A DNA stretch of 9,398 nucleotides from Leptospira_B sp964571605 (GCA_964571605.1 CAZNCS010000161.1:1-9398); one strand, 5' to 3'. Shown: positions 1-8,147, counted from the stretch's first letter. Numbers and translations: made by a program. Notes: generated by a model not told the origin, from the sequence alone.

Positions 1-14
1 CATTCTTACCCAAA

Positions 15-48
15 TCTCTCCGCGTCTTTGCGCCTCTGCGTGCCCAAA
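15..48. repeat. Dispersed short intergenic repeat, copy A
   Basis: The segment alternates the units CCGCGTCTTTGCGC and CTCTGCGTGCCCAAA. Related copies lie at 102-130, 9144-9173, 9223-9257, 9293-9316 and 9372-9398. Sequences of this type (CGTCTTTGCG plus CTCTGCGTG) are known as intergenic repeats in many unrelated bacteria; when translated they give spurious peptides such as RKDAKAQR. The last 15 nt (34-48) recur exactly, in the same orientation, at 9302-9316. No open reading frame of interest covers it. Confidence 0.75.
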
Positions 49-101
49 AAAACTAATACAAAAGATATTCGGATTTACAAAATCCTAAATTCCAATCGAA
101 T

Positions 102-130
102 CACTCCGTGTTCGCGCATCTCTGCGTGAA
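102..130. repeat. Dispersed short intergenic repeat, copy B (diverged)
   Basis: This copy reads CACTCCGTGTTCGCGCAT followed by CTCTGCGTGAA. It aligns to copy A with a 2-nt deletion in the CTTTGCG part and is in the same orientation, about 55 nt further on. It ends about 35 nt before the start of the hydrolase gene, so it would lie in that gene's leader or promoter region. No convincing promoter is visible between the repeat and the start codon. Confidence 0.65.
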
Positions 131-164
131 TTATAAAAAACTTACAAACTTCCCGTGAGCAAAA

Positions 165-1193
165 ATGAAACAACTTAAAATCTCATCTCTTCTCATTCTA
201 CTTTTCTTTTGCTTTAGTTGCCTTATGCTCCTCAAACCGAAAAGGGATTTTACGGAGAGTTTAAAATTTTCCAAACCGAATTATAACGATCTGAATTTTT
301 GGGCGGCTCATCCCGAAAAACAGGATTCTGCCGACGAGGTTCCTGCTGCTTCCATTTTAAAAAACCGTCAAAAGGAAGCCGAGGCCGATGTATTTTTTGT
401 TCATCCGACTACTTTACTTATCGCAAAATACTGGAATGGCGACTTAGGAGATACTTCCTTGAATGAAAAAACGGATCGGGGAACAATCCGCACTCAAGCT
501 AGCGTATTTAATGATTGTTGCAAAGTGTATGCCCCTCGGTACAGGCAGGCGGCCTTTTTCGTTTTTATGGAAGATTCTGCGGAAGGAAAACAAGCATTAG
601 ATTTTGCTTACGAAGATGTTAAAACCGCATTTCTCCATTATATGAAATATTGGAATAAGGGACGACCTTGGGTTTTGGCATCTCATAGCCAAGGCACTCG
701 GCATTCTATCCGATTATTAAAAGAAGTGATTTCTTCCGGCGAATACAAAAAGAATTTAGTCGCCGCTTATACGATCGGTTTTCCCTATAAGGCTGAGGAA
801 ACAGGCTTATCTCCTTGTAAGACGGGAGAGGAAACTGGTTGTGTAATCAATTGGAATTCCTACGAATGGGGGAGTCGACCGGTTCGTTTGGGGGAAAAAT
901 ACGATGCCTCCACACTTTGTGTGAATCCTTTGACTTGGAAAATGGACGAAGAATACGCTCCCAAATCCATGAATTCGGGAAGTATCGCTCGTAATTTTGA
1001 AAGATTGGTTCCTAATGTCGGCGACGCAAAATGTAATGAAGGCGCACTTTGGGTCCACGAACCGGAAATCAGAGGATTTCCTTCTTTAGGAAAAGATGAT
1101 AGTCTACATCTGGTGGATTATCATCTTTTTTACGCGAGTATCCGTAAGAACGCGAGAGACAGAGTGGATCGGTTTATCGCTTCTAAAAAATAA
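165..1193 (+). CDS. DUF3089-like alpha/beta-hydrolase-fold protein, probable lipoprotein
   Basis: The 342-aa protein starts with a basic and hydrophobic export signal (residues 1-22). Cys19, preceded by Phe-Ser, is a plausible but loose spirochaetal lipobox, so membrane anchoring is likely rather than certain. The body resembles the DUF3089 family: an early VFFVHPTT strand (about 76-83), a nucleophile elbow S-H-S-Q-G with Ser175 as candidate nucleophile, and a C-terminal H-L-V-D-Y-H-L-F-Y stretch (315-323) that should supply the catalytic His (His315 or His320). Similarity is recalled from the family, not searched. Substrate is unknown; an esterase or lipase-like activity is inferred from the fold only. 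The ATG at 165 has only a weak ribosome site (GTGAGC, spacing 4). The gene stands alone on this strand, converges on the flagellar block with 4 nt between stops, and has no evident link to motility. Confidence 0.85.
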   Translation: MKQLKISSLLILLFFCFSCLMLLKPKRDFTESLKFSKPNYNDLNFWAAHPEKQDSADEVPAASILKNRQKEAEADVFFVHPTTLLIAKYWNGDLGDTSLNEKTDRGTIRTQASVFNDCCKVYAPRYRQAAFFVFMEDSAEGKQALDFAYEDVKTAFLHYMKYWNKGRPWVLASHSQGTRHSIRLLKEVISSGEYKKNLVAAYTIGFPYKAEETGLSPCKTGEETGCVINWNSYEWGSRPVRLGEKYDASTLCVNPLTWKMDEEYAPKSMNSGSIARNFERLVPNVGDAKCNEGALWVHEPEIRGFPSLGKDDSLHLVDYHLFYASIRKNARDRVDRFIASKK

Positions 1194-1197
1194 TTCT

Positions 1198-1596
1198 TTA
1201 GTTAGAACAATAGGTTTGTTCGATCACAATGGAAGGCATATCGGTTCTTTTTCCGTCCAGTTCCAATTTTTTGTTTTTGAGATAGAATCCGCAGACTTCA
1301 ACATAGGATCCTACATAGATCCGATTGATTAAGCCATAGTCATCTGAATCTAAAACAACCGGTTTTCCCGAAAATTGTACCACGAATCGGATGGAATTTC
1401 CCTTATACAAAACATGGGAAACGCTGCCGGCCACTCGTACGGTTTCGCCGACCGCCTTACTCGGATTGTTTACTAATTCTTCGCCGGAAACATATTTGTT
1501 TTTTTTAACTTCGGCTTTTTTAGATTTGGCCGAGCTCGGAAGGGCAACGAAAAAGGATAAAAGAAAAACCGCGATTAAGATGTGAATTCGATTCAT
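1198..1596 (-). CDS. Small secreted protein with OB-fold-like core, last gene of the flagellar block
   Basis: This 132-aa protein has a clear signal peptide: M-N-R, a hydrophobic core at about 5-19, then P-S-S-A as a likely cleavage site after Ala23. A basic linker (24-34) leads to a domain (about 36-130) with the beta-strand pattern of an OB fold: 'GETVRVAGSVSHV', then a central strand pair, then 'VGSYVEVCGFYLKNKKLEL'. Cys102 and Cys130 could form a disulphide after export. I do not recognise a named family; the OB-fold call is pattern-based. The ATG at 1596 is preferred because AAGGA lies 9 nt upstream; an in-frame TTG at 1602 is too close to that site. The gene begins 12 nt after the flbB stop, and its ribosome site lies inside the flbB end, so co-translation with flbB is likely. 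A periplasmic role near the flagellar base or collar is inferred from position only. Confidence 0.8.
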   Translation of the reverse strand: MNRIHILIAVFLLSFFVALPSSAKSKKAEVKKNKYVSGEELVNNPSKAVGETVRVAGSVSHVLYKGNSIRFVVQFSGKPVVLDSDDYGLINRIYVGSYVEVCGFYLKNKKLELDGKRTDMPSIVIEQTYCSN

Positions 1597-1608
1597 ATGC
1601 AAAAATCC

Positions 1609-2250
1609 TTATAGTTCTTCGGACTCTTGGGTCGATTCTGGAGCATGGATTACATCGGAACGGGACAACCATTTGTTTGTGATTGTTGCCCTTCTTTCCG
1701 CAGGAAAAAGGGTGAGTAAATATGTCGTGATCGTTTGCCTTCCGTCTTGCTCCGCGTCTTTATCCATTTGGATAAAGACGTCGATCACATCCTTATCAGG
1801 CCAATTGATCAACATTTGGACTGCGTTATCCGGTGGCATATTGGCCACTTTTTCAGCCATTACCTTTACTAGTTTGCCTCGGCTGTTTTTTTCCGATTCC
1901 GCAGATTTCAGTTCATTTTCTTTGGAGGAAAGTCCGCGTTTTAGTTCTTCGATTTTTTCGAGTTCGGCTTCGAGACGTTCTTTTTCCTTTTTCAATTCAT
2001 CTTCTTTCTGGATGATTTCGTCTCTGTCTTTGGCGAGCCTTTCCATTTCCTTACGAAATTCCAATTTTTCCAATTCGGAAGGAGACTCGGAATCCGCGTT
2101 AACAAGACCAGGTTCTTTGTTTAAGAAAGGAAAAATTTCGGACGCGTTGATGATTTGGAAATAGTCGAAAGCGAAAAAGCCTATCAACATCAGGAAAAAT
2201 ATAAGTAGTACTAGATATACAGCTCTTGCTTTGTCGCTTAAACTTGCCAT
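1609..2250 (-). CDS. flbB: FlbB-like periplasmic flagellar collar protein
   Basis: The 213-aa protein has one N-terminal membrane anchor (about 11-31), a low-complexity linker, a long highly charged coiled coil (about 58-125), and a C-terminal domain (about 126-196) resembling the MgtE N-terminal/MotE-type fold ('VMAEKVANMPPDNAVQML', ending 'FPAERRATITNKWL'). This matches FlbB, which in Borrelia is a periplasmic collar component needed for normal flagellar assembly and orientation; length (about 205 aa there) and position after the fliJ gene also agree. With a short basic N-terminus the bulk should face the periplasm. The start at 2250 lies 6 nt after the preceding stop in an A-rich leader with no good ribosome site, so translation may depend on coupling. 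A perfect 11-bp hairpin lies in the coding sequence at 1755-1780. In Borrelia flbC and flgD follow flbB; here they do not. Confidence 0.85.
   Translation of the reverse strand: MASLSDKARAVYLVLLIFFLMLIGFFAFDYFQIINASEIFPFLNKEPGLVNADSESPSELEKLEFRKEMERLAKDRDEIIQKEDELKKEKERLEAELEKIEELKRGLSSKENELKSAESEKNSRGKLVKVMAEKVANMPPDNAVQMLINWPDKDVIDVFIQMDKDAEQDGRQTITTYLLTLFPAERRATITNKWLSRSDVIHAPESTQESEEL
1755..1780 (-). other. Perfect 11-bp intragenic hairpin in flbB
   Basis: Arms 1755-1765 (CGTCTTTATCC) and 1770-1780 (GGATAAAGACG) are perfectly complementary around a 4-nt loop. In the mRNA this would be a stable stem inside the region encoding V-F-I-Q-M-D-K-D-A of the MgtE-like domain. No T-run follows, so it is not a standard terminator. 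It may be a coincidence of codon choice. Confidence 0.5.
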
Positions 2251-2256
2251 TTTTTA

Positions 2257-2538
2257 TTAAACCCGAATGTCCAACCTGGACCCTGAAATTTTCTTTTCCA
2301 ATTCTCCGGCTTTGGTTTCCAGATTGGATATTTTATCCTGGAGACTGGTCATACTTCCTAATAAAGGATCGGAAGAAGTAGAAGTTTTACGTACTTCCAA
2401 AAAAGGAAGTTCACTTTTTATAACGCTCGTAAAGTTTTCGGAGTTCAGAAAGTCCCGCATCTTCTGTACCGGTGCGCTCGACACTTCCCGTATCGTAGGT
2501 AAATACTTTCGGATCCCGCTTAGATCTATTATTCCCAT
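2257..2538 (-). CDS. Small unknown coiled-coil protein between fliJ and flbB
   Basis: The open frame extends further upstream, but the ATG at 2538 is chosen because a GGGAGG ribosome site sits 6 nt before it, the best in the window. The product is 93 aa: an N-terminal half starting M-G-I-I-D-L-S-G-I-R with no signal peptide, a Ser/Thr-rich stretch (about 52-57), and a heptad-patterned helix (about 62-86, L-Q-D-K-I-S-N-L-E-T). I recognise no family. It should be cytoplasmic. The gene shares 128 nt with the 3' end of fliJ in another frame and stops 6 nt before flbB. Position and coiled coil suggest a partner of the export apparatus or a chaperone, but this is inference. The alternative is that the overlapped part is only FliJ tail; codon choice looks plausible in both frames. 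Confidence 0.65.
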   Translation of the reverse strand: MGIIDLSGIRKYLPTIREVSSAPVQKMRDFLNSENFTSVIKSELPFLEVRKTSTSSDPLLGSMTSLQDKISNLETKAGELEKKISGSRLDIRV

Positions 2539-2983
2539 GTGTTTCCTCCCGCCGCTTTCTATGGAAATCGGCCATAAATTGTTCTTCGGCCTGGATTCTT
2601 TCTCCACGGCGATATAAGTTCATGTATTCTCGGAACCGATTCTCTTTGAGCAGCTCTATGACTTTTTTCTCTTTTCGAGCTTCGGTAACTTCGGCTCTTT
2701 TTTTCTCCACCGGCGCATCGAAAGAATGGATTTCCGTCTGGAGTTCGCCGTTACGTGTAAGCAATTGCCTCATATAGGTTTGCAGGTAAGAATATTCCCG
2801 TAGGTCTTGGGCTCCGGACAGAGCGGTGGAGGAGAGGGAATGGATTTTGGATTCGTTGCCTTCGATTTCAAATTGTCTTCGATTTACTTCGGCGACCAAT
2901 TCTGATAATTCTTTCAGTTTTTGGTCCTCGCGGATTTTTTTCAAACGAAGAACGGGTTCGAGGCGGAAGTTGAATTTTTTCAC
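2411..2983 (-). CDS. fliJ: Flagellar export protein FliJ (stalk/chaperone-escort)
   Basis: FliJ is the cytoplasmic coiled-coil stalk that sits in the FliI hexamer and links it to the export gate. The 190-aa product opens with K-K-F-N-F-R-L-E-P-V-L-R-L-K, a typical FliJ start, and is an almost continuous charged coiled coil to about residue 145. Usual FliJ proteins end near there (about 147 aa); here a tail of about 45 residues follows, and its coding sequence lies almost entirely within the overlapping small gene at 2257-2538. The start codon is GTG, fixed by the FliJ motif and by the fliI stop only 3 nt upstream; GAGGA about 10 nt before it, inside the fliI end, is the ribosome site. This tight coupling fits stoichiometric production with FliI. 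Sequence conservation in FliJ is low, so identity rests on position plus pattern. Confidence 0.9.
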   Translation of the reverse strand: MKKFNFRLEPVLRLKKIREDQKLKELSELVAEVNRRQFEIEGNESKIHSLSSTALSGAQDLREYSYLQTYMRQLLTRNGELQTEIHSFDAPVEKKRAEVTEARKEKKVIELLKENRFREYMNLYRRGERIQAEEQFMADFHRKRREETHGNNRSKRDPKVFTYDTGSVERTGTEDAGLSELRKLYERYKK

Positions 2984-2986
2984 GGA

Positions 2987-4351
2987 TTAAAATTCCTCTT
3001 CTTCTCTTTCTTCTTTTAAAATATCGCGTAGGCCGCTGATTGTTTGTGGGAAATTACTTTTTTCTTGTAATCTTTGTTTTAAGTAAGTATCGATTTTGTC
3101 TTTTTTGCGGATGGCCAGGTCCACTTTCGGATCGGAACCTCTGACATAGGCGTTTAGAAGAATCAATTCTTCCACTGAATTGTATGTGGAGAGCAATTCC
3201 CGGATCATTCCGGCTCTCATAAACTGATCTTCTTCCACTATGGATTGCATAACCCTAGAAAGAGAAGCAGGAATATCGATCGCGGGAAAATGGTTTCTTT
3301 CCGCGAGTTTTCTGGAAAGAACGATATGGCCGTCTATATATCCTCTCACAGCGTCTGCAACAGGATCTTCCATTTCGTCGGTGTCGGTAAGGATCGTATA
3401 AAAACCGGTGATACTTCCCCCAGACTTGGAAGTTCCGGAACGTTCCACGAGTTTTGCAAGTTTTGTAAATACGGAAGAACTGAATCCTCTTGTGATAGGA
3501 GGTTCATGATTGGAAACGGAAATTTCCCTATTTGCATGAGCGAAGCGGGTCAAGGAATCCATCATTAAATTTACATGAAGTCCTTGTTCTCTGAAATATT
3601 CAGCGACAGCAGTGGCGAGTAGGGCGCAATTCACTTGTTCCATTTTGGGAGCGTCGGAAGTAGAGGCAAAAACTACGGATCTTGCCAGACCTTCTTTTCC
3701 CAAATCTCTTTCTATAAATTCGTTTACCTCTCGTCCTCTTTCTCCCACAAGAGCGATCACATTTACGTCGGCGTTAGTAAAACGAGAGATCATACCGAGC
3801 AAGCTGGATTTACCAACTCCGGAACCGGAAAAAATTCCTAAACGTTGTCCTCTTCCTACGGTGAGGATTCCATCTATGGCCCGTACTCCGGTTAGGAGTA
3901 CGTCTCGAATGATAGGGCGGTCCAGAGGATTGATACTTTCTCCCTCGGGAGATTTTTCTTCCGAGGTGATGATGATGCCTTTTTTATCTATGGGTCTTCC
4001 GACTCCGTTCAAAACTCTTCCCAAAAGTTCGTTACCCACGGGAACGTTCAAACTTCTTCCGGAAGAAAATACGAATGCGTCCGGATATACACCTTCCACA
4101 GGGCCCAGGGGCATAAGAGTGTAGATATGATTTTCGAAACCTACGATTTCACATTGCAGGTAGCCCTCTGTTCCCGCTTTTTGGACTTCCATAATTTCGC
4201 CGATTTTGGAGTCGGGGGGACCTTCCGAATAAATGACATTACCGGAGACTCTTACAACTTTTCCGGATTTGCGGATTGTTTCGGTTCGATCCAGGATAAG
4301 GAAATATTTGGATATGACGTCGACCTTTTCGTGAAACTTCTTCTCGATCAT
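2987..4351 (-). CDS. fliI: Flagellar type III export ATPase FliI
   Basis: FliI hydrolyses ATP at the cytoplasmic face of the export gate and helps deliver flagellar subunits. The 454-aa length is normal. Visible landmarks are an N-terminal beta-barrel domain (about 25-100), the P-loop S-G-S-G-V-G-K-S (175-182, Lys181), V-G-E-R-G-R-E-V (202-209), the Walker B region N-L-M-M-D-S-L-T-R-F-A (Asp265), the S-G-G-S-I-T-G-F-Y-T segment (310-319), and L-S-R-V-M near 364-368. All core residues look intact. The C-terminus is strongly acidic (E-E-R-E-E-E-E-F). The ATG at 4351 has only a weak ribosome site (AGG, spacing 6). Unlike its neighbours it does not abut the preceding gene: 196 nt separate it from fliH, with a possible own promoter (4409-4437) and an inverted repeat. 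fliJ follows after 3 nt. Confidence 0.97.
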   Translation of the reverse strand: MIEKKFHEKVDVISKYFLILDRTETIRKSGKVVRVSGNVIYSEGPPDSKIGEIMEVQKAGTEGYLQCEIVGFENHIYTLMPLGPVEGVYPDAFVFSSGRSLNVPVGNELLGRVLNGVGRPIDKKGIIITSEEKSPEGESINPLDRPIIRDVLLTGVRAIDGILTVGRGQRLGIFSGSGVGKSSLLGMISRFTNADVNVIALVGERGREVNEFIERDLGKEGLARSVVFASTSDAPKMEQVNCALLATAVAEYFREQGLHVNLMMDSLTRFAHANREISVSNHEPPITRGFSSSVFTKLAKLVERSGTSKSGGSITGFYTILTDTDEMEDPVADAVRGYIDGHIVLSRKLAERNHFPAIDIPASLSRVMQSIVEEDQFMRAGMIRELLSTYNSVEELILLNAYVRGSDPKVDLAIRKKDKIDTYLKQRLQEKSNFPQTISGLRDILKEEREEEEF

Positions 4352-4374
4352 ACCAAACCTGGACCTATTCTAGA

Positions 4375-4404
4375 TGACTCTCCCTAAAATTTTGCGTAGA
4401 GTCA
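4375..4404. promoter_or_regulatory. 7-bp inverted repeat upstream of fliI (possible operator or leader hairpin)
   Basis: TGACTCT (4375-4381) and AGAGTCA (4398-4404) are perfect complements separated by 16 nt containing AAAATTTT. The element ends 23 nt before the fliI start codon and would overlap the first transcribed bases if the candidate promoter at 4409-4437 is used. That geometry fits an operator or a leader hairpin, but no regulator can be named. Confidence 0.35.
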
Positions 4405-4408
4405 AGTG

Positions 4409-4437
4409 ATAATGAGAAAGTAATGGAATTATGTCAC
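4409..4437 (-). promoter_or_regulatory. Candidate sigma-70-type promoter for fliI-fliJ
   Basis: On the minus strand GTGACA (4437-4432, 5 of 6 to TTGACA) is followed by a 17-nt spacer and CATTAT (4414-4409, 4 of 6 to TATAAT). Transcription would start near 4402, inside the inverted repeat at 4375-4404, giving a leader of about 50 nt to fliI. It is a by-eye match in AT-rich DNA, so chance occurrence is possible. Its place in the only sizeable gap of the flagellar block supports it. Confidence 0.35.
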
Positions 4438-4486
4438 ATACGTAGATGCAGAATTTGTCGATATGCCTACAAAGAAATACCCCCTG

Positions 4487-4517
4487 ACCCGACCACCTGG
4501 ATTCCAAGTGGTCGGGT
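4487..4517 (-). terminator. Very stable hairpin 3' of fliH (attenuator, processing or RNA-stabilising element)
   Basis: The arms ACCCGACCAC (4487-4496 on +) and GTGGTCGGGT (4508-4517) are perfectly complementary. Inside them a further four pairs can form (one G-T wobble), giving about 14 bp closed by a 3-nt loop. It starts about 30 nt after the fliH stop. The downstream minus-strand sequence is CAGGGGGTATTTCTTTG, with no clean T-run, so it is not a classic rho-independent terminator on either strand. It could reduce read-through from fliFGH into fliI, or protect the 3' end of a fliFGH mRNA. The hairpin itself is certain; its role is not. Confidence 0.6.
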
Positions 4518-4547
4518 AGGAGACTAGGGTTGGACGTGAACGGTGTA

Positions 4548-5471
4548 TTAGATCGGTTCCGCATTTCGAATCGCTTCTTCGATTTCTTTGAGCTGAGTAG
4601 AGATACGAGCGTCGATCGCTCCGACATCGGTTTCGATGATGACTCCGCCTCTATCCACCCGGGAGTCTTCGTAGATATTGACCTTGCGAAGAGATTCCAT
4701 AAGTTTGATAAGCTCGTCTTTATGGGCCGTTGTGATTTCCAAGTCTGCAAAATTGACTCGGATATCCACACGGTCTCTGTCTTTGATACGTTTCAGAGCT
4801 TCGCGGATATTATTGAGAACGATTTCTTTTCGTTCGATGATTTCGTCTTTGATGATCTTACGTGCGATGATTAGAATCATCTCTACCATCTGTTTTTCCG
4901 AGGCTTGGATGAGTTCCGCACGGATATCAATGGCCTTACCTACGATGGTTCCCAAACGGTCGATTAGGCGTCGGACTTCTCCTTGGCCTTTTCTGAACCC
5001 TACTTCTCGGCCCGCTTCGAATCCTTTTAGGTAAGCCTCGTGTTCGATCTCTGCCGTTTTCATTTCGGCTTCTTTGATCATTCGTTCGGCTTCCATCTTG
5101 GCTCTTTCCAAGATTTGTTCCGCTTTGGCTTTTCCGGTGTCCTCTTCGAGTTTGATTTTCTCTTTGGAGTCCTGGATCATTTGGAAGGCTTTTTTCCGAC
5201 CTTCTTCTTCGATCTCCTCGGATTTCCGGCGGGAGTCCTCGAGCATGGTTTTGATATTCTCTTCCGTTTCTTCTTTGTAACGGTTGAGCTCGGCCTCTAT
5301 CTCTTCGATGGAAGGGCCTTGGTACTGCTCGATTATATTTCCTTCTTGGTCGACTTCGAACTCTTCTGCGTCTTCGTCCCTATGGAATTTTTTATATTTA
5401 TCCGGAATCTGTAGCTCGACCTGGTCTTGCATGTCGGCGATTTGGATGGGTTTGAAGACGAGTTTAGCCAT
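4548..5471 (-). CDS. fliH: Flagellar export regulator FliH
   Basis: FliH binds the N-terminus of FliI, docks it to the C-ring and restrains its ATPase. The 307-aa product begins M-A-K-L-V-F-K-P, like other spirochaetal FliH proteins, followed by an acidic segment (about 30-60), a long coiled coil (about 55-145), a GxxxG ladder (Gly150, 154, 158 and 162) characteristic of FliH, and the C-terminal FliH/HrpE-like domain (about 165-300, including R-V-D-R-G-G-V-I-I-E-T near 271-281). It is longer than enterobacterial FliH (about 230 aa), mostly through the N-terminal coiled coil. The start lies 4 nt after the fliG stop; a GGAG about 14 nt upstream is rather far, so coupling to fliG is likely. It is followed by the gap that separates it from its partner fliI. 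Confidence 0.93.
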   Translation of the reverse strand: MAKLVFKPIQIADMQDQVELQIPDKYKKFHRDEDAEEFEVDQEGNIIEQYQGPSIEEIEAELNRYKEETEENIKTMLEDSRRKSEEIEEEGRKKAFQMIQDSKEKIKLEEDTGKAKAEQILERAKMEAERMIKEAEMKTAEIEHEAYLKGFEAGREVGFRKGQGEVRRLIDRLGTIVGKAIDIRAELIQASEKQMVEMILIIARKIIKDEIIERKEIVLNNIREALKRIKDRDRVDIRVNFADLEITTAHKDELIKLMESLRKVNIYEDSRVDRGGVIIETDVGAIDARISTQLKEIEEAIRNAEPI

Positions 5472-5475
5472 AGTT

Positions 5476-6446
5476 TTAGTTCTTTCTCCGGAACTTAATT
5501 CTTCCCGATTCTACAGAGTCCTTAAAAATTTCAAGGATACCGTTTTGGGCGGTTTCTATCTCGGCGAGAGAAACCGGTCCCATAGAATCTTCTTCCAATC
5601 GAATAGAGGAAGAGAGAGAAGGATCCAGTCTTTCTAGTAAGACCTGTTTTGTTTCGGGTTCGGTGCCTTTAAAAGCAGTCGCCGTTACAATAGGGTGGAT
5701 ATCGCCCAAAAACCTGTTTAAGGTATCTCGGCTCAATTCCATCAGGTCCTCCATCCGGAAGAAATGCTTATTTATAGTTTCGGCAAATGACTGGCTCTTT
5801 TCGCGTATCCGGGAGAATAATTTCTGAGAATCTTGAGGGTCTAATTTCCCTAAAAGTTCAGCGGCTCTTTTGCCAGTTTTGTCCCTGGTAGGGGCAGAAT
5901 TTGAATTTGGGGACTTTAGAACTTCTCGTTTAAACCGTAAGAATCTTTCCAAGGAGTCCATAATTCCAAGAGAAGCAAGATCCAGGCTTTTGATGGAAAG
6001 TAGGATCTCCTCTTGGGTCTCTTCCGGGAATTCTTCCAAAACGCGGGCGGAAATTTCGGGATCCGCATAGCAGAAAACGAGAGCAGTTCTATCCGCATTT
6101 TCTCCTGCAACGATCCGGGAGAGTTCTTCCTTTTTATAGTTTTTAAGTTCTTCCAGCCAATCGGGTTCGGAAACCAAATCTTCTCTCAGAATGGTTTCCA
6201 ATTCCTGGATCAGGGCCAATGTGTCTCGATCGATTCCTTCTTTCGGAACCGTAGAGAGCCCGTCCAAAAATGCTCCAAGCAGTTCTCTTTCCTGGCGAGC
6301 TTCCGGTTTTCCGGTCTTGTGAAAACTCTCTAAAAGTTTGCTCGTGTCTTGGGGACCAAGATGGCGGAATACTTCGGGGGGAAGATGCTCCCCCAGAATT
6401 CGGAGGAGCTGTCCCGCCCGGTTTCTTTTTCCGGACAGGATTTCCA

Positions 6447-6447
<1 letters not shown>
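5476..6447 (-). CDS. fliG: Divergent FliG-family motor switch protein
   Basis: FliG connects the MS-ring to FliM and to the stator and carries the torque helix. The 323-aa product keeps the overall FliG plan: an N-terminal L-P-P-E segment (22-25), a middle domain (about 105-175) and a FliG_C-like region (about 225-320: M-E-D-L near 232-235, F-K-G-T near 259-262, G-P-V-S-L-A-E-I at 290-297). It is strongly diverged. The usual EHPQ motif of the middle domain appears to be G-E-N-A-D-R-T-A (115-122), and the usual D-D-R-[ST]-I-Q of the torque helix is S-R-D-T-L-N (239-244), so both acids are lost and an Arg is gained; a later conserved Arg is Gly248. Spirochaetes often have more than one FliG, so this may be a structural paralogue with a canonical FliG elsewhere. 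Its ATG overlaps the fliF stop (TAATG), with AGAGG 7 nt before. Confidence 0.85.

Positions 6448-8147
<1,700 letters not shown>

Noticed and set aside
1181..1221. Inverted repeats at the convergent gene ends (GAACAA/TTGTTC at 1205-1221; TTCTAA/TTAGAA around 1181-1207) as a bidirectional terminator
   Set aside because: The stems are only 6 bp and AT-rich and the nearest T-run is displaced by more than 10 nt, so a terminator cannot be supported, though one would be expected here.
1673..2164. 163-aa Ser/Phe-rich + frame opposite flbB
   Set aside because: It is the antisense shadow of the Glu/Lys-rich flbB coiled coil; composition is typical of such shadows.
3612..4124. 170-aa + frame opposite fliI
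   Set aside because: It is antisense to the highly conserved fliI ATPase core and has no recognisable domain.
4370..4771. 133-aa minus frame across the fliH-fliI gap
   Set aside because: It overlaps the fliH 3' end in another frame and its gap part has no domain or good start signal; fliH is clearly the real gene.
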